Assembly (NCBI GenBank): GCA_039184055.1
Contig: JBCDBH010000220.1
Coordinates: 1 to 9,910, forward strand
Reading direction: 5' to 3'
Source: JBCDBH01 sp039184055
GTDB lineage: Bacteria; Acidobacteriota; Thermoanaerobaculia; Multivoradales; J023
Length of the DNA: 9,910 bases
Shown here: positions 6,155-9,910 of the stretch, piece after piece
How positions within the stretch are numbered: position 1 is the stretch's first letter
How the letters are laid out: each line of letters opens with the position of its first letter
Notes under the pieces: model-generated
Seen by the model: only the letters and a program-made list of their open reading frames with translations
The model's database searches: none
Told to the model about the DNA's origin: nothing
Program-made: the position numbers and the translations under genes

Positions 6155-8606
6155 CGACCAATAACCGCGCCGCGCGCTCGGTCTCGTCGGCCGACACCAA
6201 GAACGCCGGCTCGAGCGACGGCGCATAGGGCACCGGCGTGTCGAGCGCGCCGAGAATGCGGATCGGCGCGTCGAGATATTCGAACGCTTCCTCTTGAATG
6301 ATCGCCGCCAGACTCTCGCCGATCCCACCGGTACGGGTGTCCTCGTGGACGATCAACACACGGCTACACACCCGCGCGACCCGCAACAGCGCATCGCGAT
6401 CGAGCGGGGTCAGGGAACGCAAATCGAGCACCGAGGCTTCGATGCCGTCGGCCGCCAGGCGCTCGGCGACGGTCATCGCGACGTGCACGTAGGCACCGTA
6501 GGAGACGATCGCCAGGTCGTCACCGGCGCGCCGCAACGCTGCCTTGCCGAGCGGCAACGGCGCGGGCGCTTCGTCGGCCAAGCGTTGTTTGATCCGCGGC
6601 TCGCGATAGAGGTTGATGTGCTCGTAGAAGAGCACCGGATCAGGATCGGCCACCGCCGCCGCGAACAACGCACGCGCGTCATGGGGCGTCGACGGCACGA
6701 CGATCTTGAGTCCCGGGGTGCGGTAGAACCACGGCTCGGTATTTTGGCTGTGGTACGGCCCGGCCTTGCGTAACCCACCCCACGGCATCCGCACCACCAT
6801 CGGCACCGATGCACCCCATCGGTAATGCGTCTTGGCGGCGTTGTTGACCAATTGGTTGAAGCCGGTGGCGACGAAATCGTTGAATTGCATCTCCCCGATC
6901 GGACGCTGACCGGCGAGCGCCGCGCCGACACACACGCCGAGCACCCCACCTTCAGCAAGAGTCGAGTTGATGATCCGATCGCCGTAGCGTTCGAGCAGCG
7001 GACGGAGAAGCAAAAAAGCGTTGCCGTAGGCGCCACCGACGTCTTCGCCATAGACGAAGACACGCTCGTCGGCGGCCAAGGCGTCGCCGACACCCCGCAT
7101 CACCGCTTCGAGAAAGGTGACGCCCTTGGCGTCGAACTCCGGCCCCGGATCGAGCTCCGGGAGCTCGGTGCCCAAATCGAGCTCGGCCCGTGAGGCGAGC
7201 ACCTCGATCCGCCGCGCCGGCTCACCGCGGTGATACACCCCATCGCCGACGGTCGCGGCATCGGGCCACGGCGCCTCGACGACATCGTCGGCGGCGCCCC
7301 GCACCAGGGCTTCCATCTGTTCTTTGATGACGTCGAGCTCACCCGGCGCCAACGCACCCTCGGCTTCCAGGCGCTCGGCGTAGCGGTGGATCGGATCGTG
7401 TCGCGACCAGAATTCCCACGCCTCGCGATCGACGTAACCGTTGTCGTCGGGCTCGGGATAGCGCCAATCGACCGCCGGCTCGCTACCCAAATAAAGCATG
7501 TCGTCGTGATGAGCGTGCCCGCACATCCGCATCGCCACCACTTCGATCAGCGTCGGCCCCTCGCCGTCGCGTGCCCGTTCGGCGGCCCATGCGAACGCCG
7601 CCGCCACCGTTTCGGGATCGGTGCCGTCGACGGTGATGCCCGGCACGCCGTAGCCGCTCGCCTTGTCGGCGAAGACCCGCGCCACCGATTGCTCGGGTAC
7701 CGGTGTCGACAAAGCGGTGAAGTTGTTTTCGATACAGAAAACCGCCGGGAGTCGGCGCACGGCGCACAGGTTGATCGCTTCGTGCCACTCCCCAAGCGAG
7801 GTGCCACCTTCACCGATGAAAGCCACCGCGACTCGCGCTTCACCGAGACGCTGAAAGCCCATCGCCAAACCGGCGACGTTGAGCGCTGAGATCGCCAGCG
7901 GCGCGGCGGGTGGCAGCACGCCACGGTTGAAGTCGCCGATGTGCAGATCGCGGCCTTCCATCGGTGAGCCGGTCTTGGCCATCTGGGCGCTCAAAATGCC
8001 CCGCACCATCGCCGGGCTGGGATCCATCGCCAGCGCCACGCCGGCGTCGCGGATCAGCGGCGCCACCACGTCGCCACGCCAACGACCGTTACCGCTCCGC
8101 CACAGCTCGCCCCGACGCAAACGCACCGCGGCAGCGTAGATCGCCTCTTGTCCCAGCGAGCGAAAGCCCTTGCCTTGAAAGCCGATGCCTTCGTGACGCA
8201 CCTCGCCGCTGGTGAAAAAGGTCTTGAGCCGGTTGTCGACGGCGCGGGTCAGCACCATGCCGCGGAGCATCTCGAGACGCTCCTCGGTATCGAATGACGC
8301 CTGGATGGACTCGCGACGGAGGAAGCCGGCGCAGGCGTCGATCAACTCTCGACGCGCGGTCGCCAAACGGTCGGTGGCACGCACCCGAGGCGTCGGATCG
8401 GGAAGCGTCGGGAGTTCGACCGCCGTCAGATGACGCTCGAGCTCCTGGCTCAGGGTCGGCCGCAGCCGGTCGATGTCTTCGGAGGTGCGCGGTGGCTCTT
8501 CGACCGCGTCTCGATACGCGGCGAGCGCGGGCTCGACCGCGAACGGGAAACGCTCGGTGACGAACGCCCCGAACCGCGCCGCGAGACCGAAGAGCCGTGT
8601 GCTCAC
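6147..8606 (-). CDS. Fused E1 alpha/beta 2-oxoacid dehydrogenase (branched-chain type, thiamine diphosphate dependent)
   Basis: 819 aa from GTG 8606, which overlaps the preceding stop as GTGA. Residues ~108-440 are the E1 alpha fold: SLGQEAIYAAA near 150, thiamine diphosphate/Mg motif GEGG at 265-268 ending in NN at 294-295, and CGHAHHDD with His364. Residues ~495-819 are the E1 beta fold: YGEDVGG (G520), EMQFNDFVATG, GPYHSQ with His619, VVPSTPHDA, then the transketolase C-terminal domain (VSYGAYVHV, VLDLRSLTPLD, HEDTRTGGIGE, DTPVPY). Normally these are two subunits; here they are one chain. The E1 decarboxylates a 2-oxoacid and acylates the lipoyl group of an E2 in a cytoplasmic complex. Motifs favour branched-chain 2-oxoacids, but pyruvate or acetoin substrates are not excluded. 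Residues 1-107 are a mainly helical extension with no recognised domain. No E2 or E3 gene is in the window. An ATG at 8651 in frame would overlap the upstream gene by 49 bp and is less likely. Confidence 0.92.
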   Translation of the reverse strand: MSTRLFGLAARFGAFVTERFPFAVEPALAAYRDAVEEPPRTSEDIDRLRPTLSQELERHLTAVELPTLPDPTPRVRATDRLATARRELIDACAGFLRRESIQASFDTEERLEMLRGMVLTRAVDNRLKTFFTSGEVRHEGIGFQGKGFRSLGQEAIYAAAVRLRRGELWRSGNGRWRGDVVAPLIRDAGVALAMDPSPAMVRGILSAQMAKTGSPMEGRDLHIGDFNRGVLPPAAPLAISALNVAGLAMGFQRLGEARVAVAFIGEGGTSLGEWHEAINLCAVRRLPAVFCIENNFTALSTPVPEQSVARVFADKASGYGVPGITVDGTDPETVAAAFAWAAERARDGEGPTLIEVVAMRMCGHAHHDDMLYLGSEPAVDWRYPEPDDNGYVDREAWEFWSRHDPIHRYAERLEAEGALAPGELDVIKEQMEALVRGAADDVVEAPWPDAATVGDGVYHRGEPARRIEVLASRAELDLGTELPELDPGPEFDAKGVTFLEAVMRGVGDALAADERVFVYGEDVGGAYGNAFLLLRPLLERYGDRIINSTLAEGGVLGVCVGAALAGQRPIGEMQFNDFVATGFNQLVNNAAKTHYRWGASVPMVVRMPWGGLRKAGPYHSQNTEPWFYRTPGLKIVVPSTPHDARALFAAAVADPDPVLFYEHINLYREPRIKQRLADEAPAPLPLGKAALRRAGDDLAIVSYGAYVHVAMTVAERLAADGIEASVLDLRSLTPLDRDALLRVARVCSRVLIVHEDTRTGGIGESLAAIIQEEAFEYLDAPIRILGALDTPVPYAPSLEPAFLVSADETERAARLLVEY

Positions 8607-9439
8607 CGGCCGGACAGCTCCTGCCGCGCGTAGCCTTCGGGAATCACCCACAGATCGGCCGGCGGCTCGGGCAGGGTGGTCACCGAATGAAAGGTCGTGG
8701 CGACTTTGGTGTCACCCTCTTCGAATTGATGCGTACGCACCGGAAAGCCGTTCATCTTCTCGAGATCGGCGAACGGATTGTCGCGGATGTCGATGGTCGG
8801 CAAGCCGGCGAAGCTCTGGTTCAGACGGTCGAAGGTGCGGGTGAAGAAGCCACCCAACGCGCTCAGCGCGCTCTGGATCTCGCCACCGTTCTCGACCTCT
8901 TTCCACGGTGTCACCCAGACATCGCGCAGATGCTCTTCTTCTTGGTGCACTTCGAAAAGACGAGTCGGAAAGCCGGAGATGACCTCTTCGGCCTTGGTGT
9001 CTCTCACCTTCTTCTCGACCGGCTCGGCGCCCTCTTCGAGCGCTTTGAGACGGGGCGCGAGCATTTCCTCGACCGCCGCCCGCTGGTCCGGGTCGACGTC
9101 GGCGAGCCGCGCCTGGAATTGCTTCATCATCGCCTCGAGCTGGTCGCTGAGCTGCTGAATGGTGGCTTCGTCGATCTCGACGAAGGTCTCCTTCTTGTGA
9201 TTGATCATCACCAACCGATCGGGCTTCTCGCCACGTGCGGGGAAGAAGAACATCGTCGTCTGCTCATCGGCGGTCTGGCGGTTGTCGAGCCGTACACGAT
9301 CGTCGTCGATCGTCACCGTGAGCGCGTCGGGGCTCTCCCGACCATCGAAATACCGAACGATCTCGGCTTCGATCACGACGACCCCGGACACCGGAGCGAC
9401 GGTGAGCAAAGTGAGCAGTAGAATGAATGAGATACGCAT
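8603..9439 (-). CDS. Exported DUF4412/LolA-like protein
   Basis: 278 aa from ATG 9439. Residues 1-19 form a signal peptide (MRISFILLLTLLTVAPVSG, cleavage likely after Gly19; no lipobox Cys), so it is probably periplasmic. Residues ~20-90 are alternating strands (VVVIEAEIVRYF, ALTVTIDDDRVRLDN, DRLVMINHKKETFVEID) like DUF4412, a family related in fold to lipoprotein carriers LolA/LolB. Residues ~90-140 form a charged amphipathic helix (LSDQLEAMMKQFQARL, DPDQRAAVEEMLAPRL), as often inserted in DUF4412 proteins. The rest returns to strands and ends LWVIPEGYARQ, matching the usual VPxGY ending. Family assignment is from pattern memory; no ligand is known. The stop overlaps the E1 start by 4 bp. 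An ATG at 9493 would add 18 residues ahead of the signal peptide and lacks this ribosome site. Confidence 0.8.
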   Translation of the reverse strand: MRISFILLLTLLTVAPVSGVVVIEAEIVRYFDGRESPDALTVTIDDDRVRLDNRQTADEQTTMFFFPARGEKPDRLVMINHKKETFVEIDEATIQQLSDQLEAMMKQFQARLADVDPDQRAAVEEMLAPRLKALEEGAEPVEKKVRDTKAEEVISGFPTRLFEVHQEEEHLRDVWVTPWKEVENGGEIQSALSALGGFFTRTFDRLNQSFAGLPTIDIRDNPFADLEKMNGFPVRTHQFEEGDTKVATTFHSVTTLPEPPADLWVIPEGYARQELSGR

Positions 9440-9444
9440 GCCAA

Positions 9445-9478
9445 GTCTCCAAGTGGATACAGAGACCCCACGGTCTCC
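9445..9478 (-). promoter_or_regulatory. 5' leader with hairpin and ribosome site of the DUF4412-like gene
   Basis: On the minus strand, GGAGACC (9478-9472), a GTGG loop (inside 9471-9468) and GGTCTC (9467-9462) form a 6-bp hairpin. The Shine-Dalgarno GGAGAC (9450-9445, its GGAG 7 nt before ATG 9439) repeats the hairpin's 5' arm. The middle GTCTC can therefore pair either with the upstream arm, leaving the ribosome site free, or with GAGAC of the ribosome site across a 12-nt loop, hiding it. The complementarity is direct; switching is inferred. Confidence 0.5.
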
Positions 9479-9502
9479 GCTTACGTGATGCATCGATTGC
9501 CG

Positions 9503-9531
9503 ATGATCAGACGCCGGCGCGTCAATGTCAA
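9503..9531 (-). promoter_or_regulatory. Sigma70-type promoter candidate for the DUF4412-like/E1 operon
   Basis: Minus strand: TTGACA (9531-9526), a 17-nt spacer, then GATCAT (9508-9503), which matches four of six -10 positions including the key second A and final T. The predicted transcript start would fall near 9496, giving a leader of about 57 nt. It lies just after the stop of the gene at 9548, so the operon probably has its own promoter. Confidence 0.5.
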
Positions 9532-9547
9532 GAATCCCGCGTCGCGA

Positions 9548-9910
9548 TTACGCCAATCGTGAGCCGACACGCTCGAGATGGGTCATCGCGTCGGCCAAGC
9601 CACCGACTCGATGGCCGTCGAGCCACAGGACACGACACCTCTCGATCAGCGTCTCCAGACGAGCGCGCAGCGTCGCGCGGTTGAAGCCGCCGTGTGCTTG
9701 CACGAACAGACCGAAATCCGCCGCGAAGCGCAGCATGTCGGCGACCCACAGCCACGATTCGCGCACGTTCGCTCGCGCGGGCGCGGTGGTGGCGAGCGTG
9801 GCGCGCAGTCGATCGAGCGTCTCGCCACAGCGGGCGAGGTCCTCGGGATCGAGCCCTTCGATCCGCTCGGCCACCGCCGGTCGGGTGATCTGGTGCAGGA
9901 GATAGAAGAG
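9548..9910 (-). CDS. C-terminal part of a gene entering from the right edge (family uncertain)
   Basis: The frame is open from the right edge (9910) to TAA at 9548-9550, giving 120 residues, and has the same codon bias as its neighbours. A GTG at 9874 lies inside the open frame, but in-frame sequence continues upstream (LFYLLHQITRPAVAERIEGL), so this is probably the tail of a longer protein. It is all helical, with a central ESWLWVADMLRFAADFG helix and a closing CRVLWLDGHRVGGLADAMTHL. The last pattern recalls the LWxxRNRPGGLxDS ending of some family-20 glycoside hydrolases, but only loosely. No signal peptide or active site is visible in this part. Same strand as the next gene, 108 bp away, with no terminator seen between them. 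Confidence 0.65.
   Translation of the reverse strand, partial: LFYLLHQITRPAVAERIEGLDPEDLARCGETLDRLRATLATTAPARANVRESWLWVADMLRFAADFGLFVQAHGGFNRATLRARLETLIERCRVLWLDGHRVGGLADAMTHLERVGSRLA

Noticed and set aside
7230..7889. 219-codon plus-strand frame
   Set aside because: Antisense to the E1 alpha coding part with intact thiamine-diphosphate motif; shadow frame.
8607..8651. Upstream ATG start for the E1 gene
   Set aside because: It would overlap the preceding gene by 49 bp; GTG 8606 gives the common 4-bp GTGA overlap.
8597..9421. 274-codon plus-strand frame
   Set aside because: Antisense to the DUF4412-like gene, which has signal peptide, ribosome site and family motifs. The plus frame shows no coherent domain.
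9440..9547. Terminator between the gene at 9548 and the DUF4412-like gene
   Set aside because: The only hairpin (9462-9477) is followed by TGTATCC rather than a T-run and lies within the probable leader of the downstream gene.

Overview
The window is high-G+C bacterial DNA with four long, well-formed reading frames plus the tail of a fifth gene. No rRNA, tRNA, CRISPR array, transposase or integrase could be seen. Gene content (a secreted VWA/SdrD_B multidomain protein, a BTAD-AAA regulator without a LuxR tail, a fused alpha/beta E1 2-oxoacid dehydrogenase, a DUF4412-like exported protein) fits a free-living Gram-negative such as an Acidobacteriota (Thermoanaerobaculia-like) lineage. That placement is inference from protein style and is not proven by the sequence.

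Layout. 1-3415 (minus) is a very large exported protein running off the left edge: signal peptide, three copies of an unrecognised ~180-190 residue domain, an SdrD_B/Cna-B-like Ig domain, a DUF1349/concanavalin-like beta-sandwich and a von Willebrand A domain with a MIDAS motif. 3416-3807 is a 392-bp divergent control region, visibly less G+C-rich than its flanks and packed with repeats: a perfect 12-bp inverted repeat, a TCGAT series spaced about 10 bp, and an 11-bp-spaced direct repeat just before the next gene. 3808-6033 (plus) is a SARP/AfsR-like regulator (winged helix, BTAD, AAA/NB-ARC-like ATPase) starting at GTG behind a near-perfect Shine-Dalgarno. 6034-6146 is a short convergent gap holding a 17-bp tandem repeat that runs into the stop codon of the next gene. 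6147-8606 (minus) is a fused E1 alpha/beta thiamine-diphosphate dehydrogenase. It overlaps by 4 bp (GTGA) the end of 8603-9439 (minus), an exported DUF4412/LolA-like protein. 9548-9910 (minus) is the C-terminal end of a further gene.

How they fit together. The two genes at 8603-9439 and 6147-8606 form a translationally coupled unit, with a good sigma70-type promoter (TTGACA-N17-GATCAT) in front and a 5' leader whose hairpin arm can alternatively pair with the Shine-Dalgarno. The regulator at 3808 is divergent from the giant surface protein and is the natural candidate to control it. The upstream regions of the surface-protein gene and of the DUF4412-like gene share a 14-mer, TTGACATNNACGCG, which suggests common control. 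No complete new defence or biosynthetic system is visible. The most original items are the triplicated domain of the surface protein, the architecture of the divergent control region and the two-state leader upstream of 9439.
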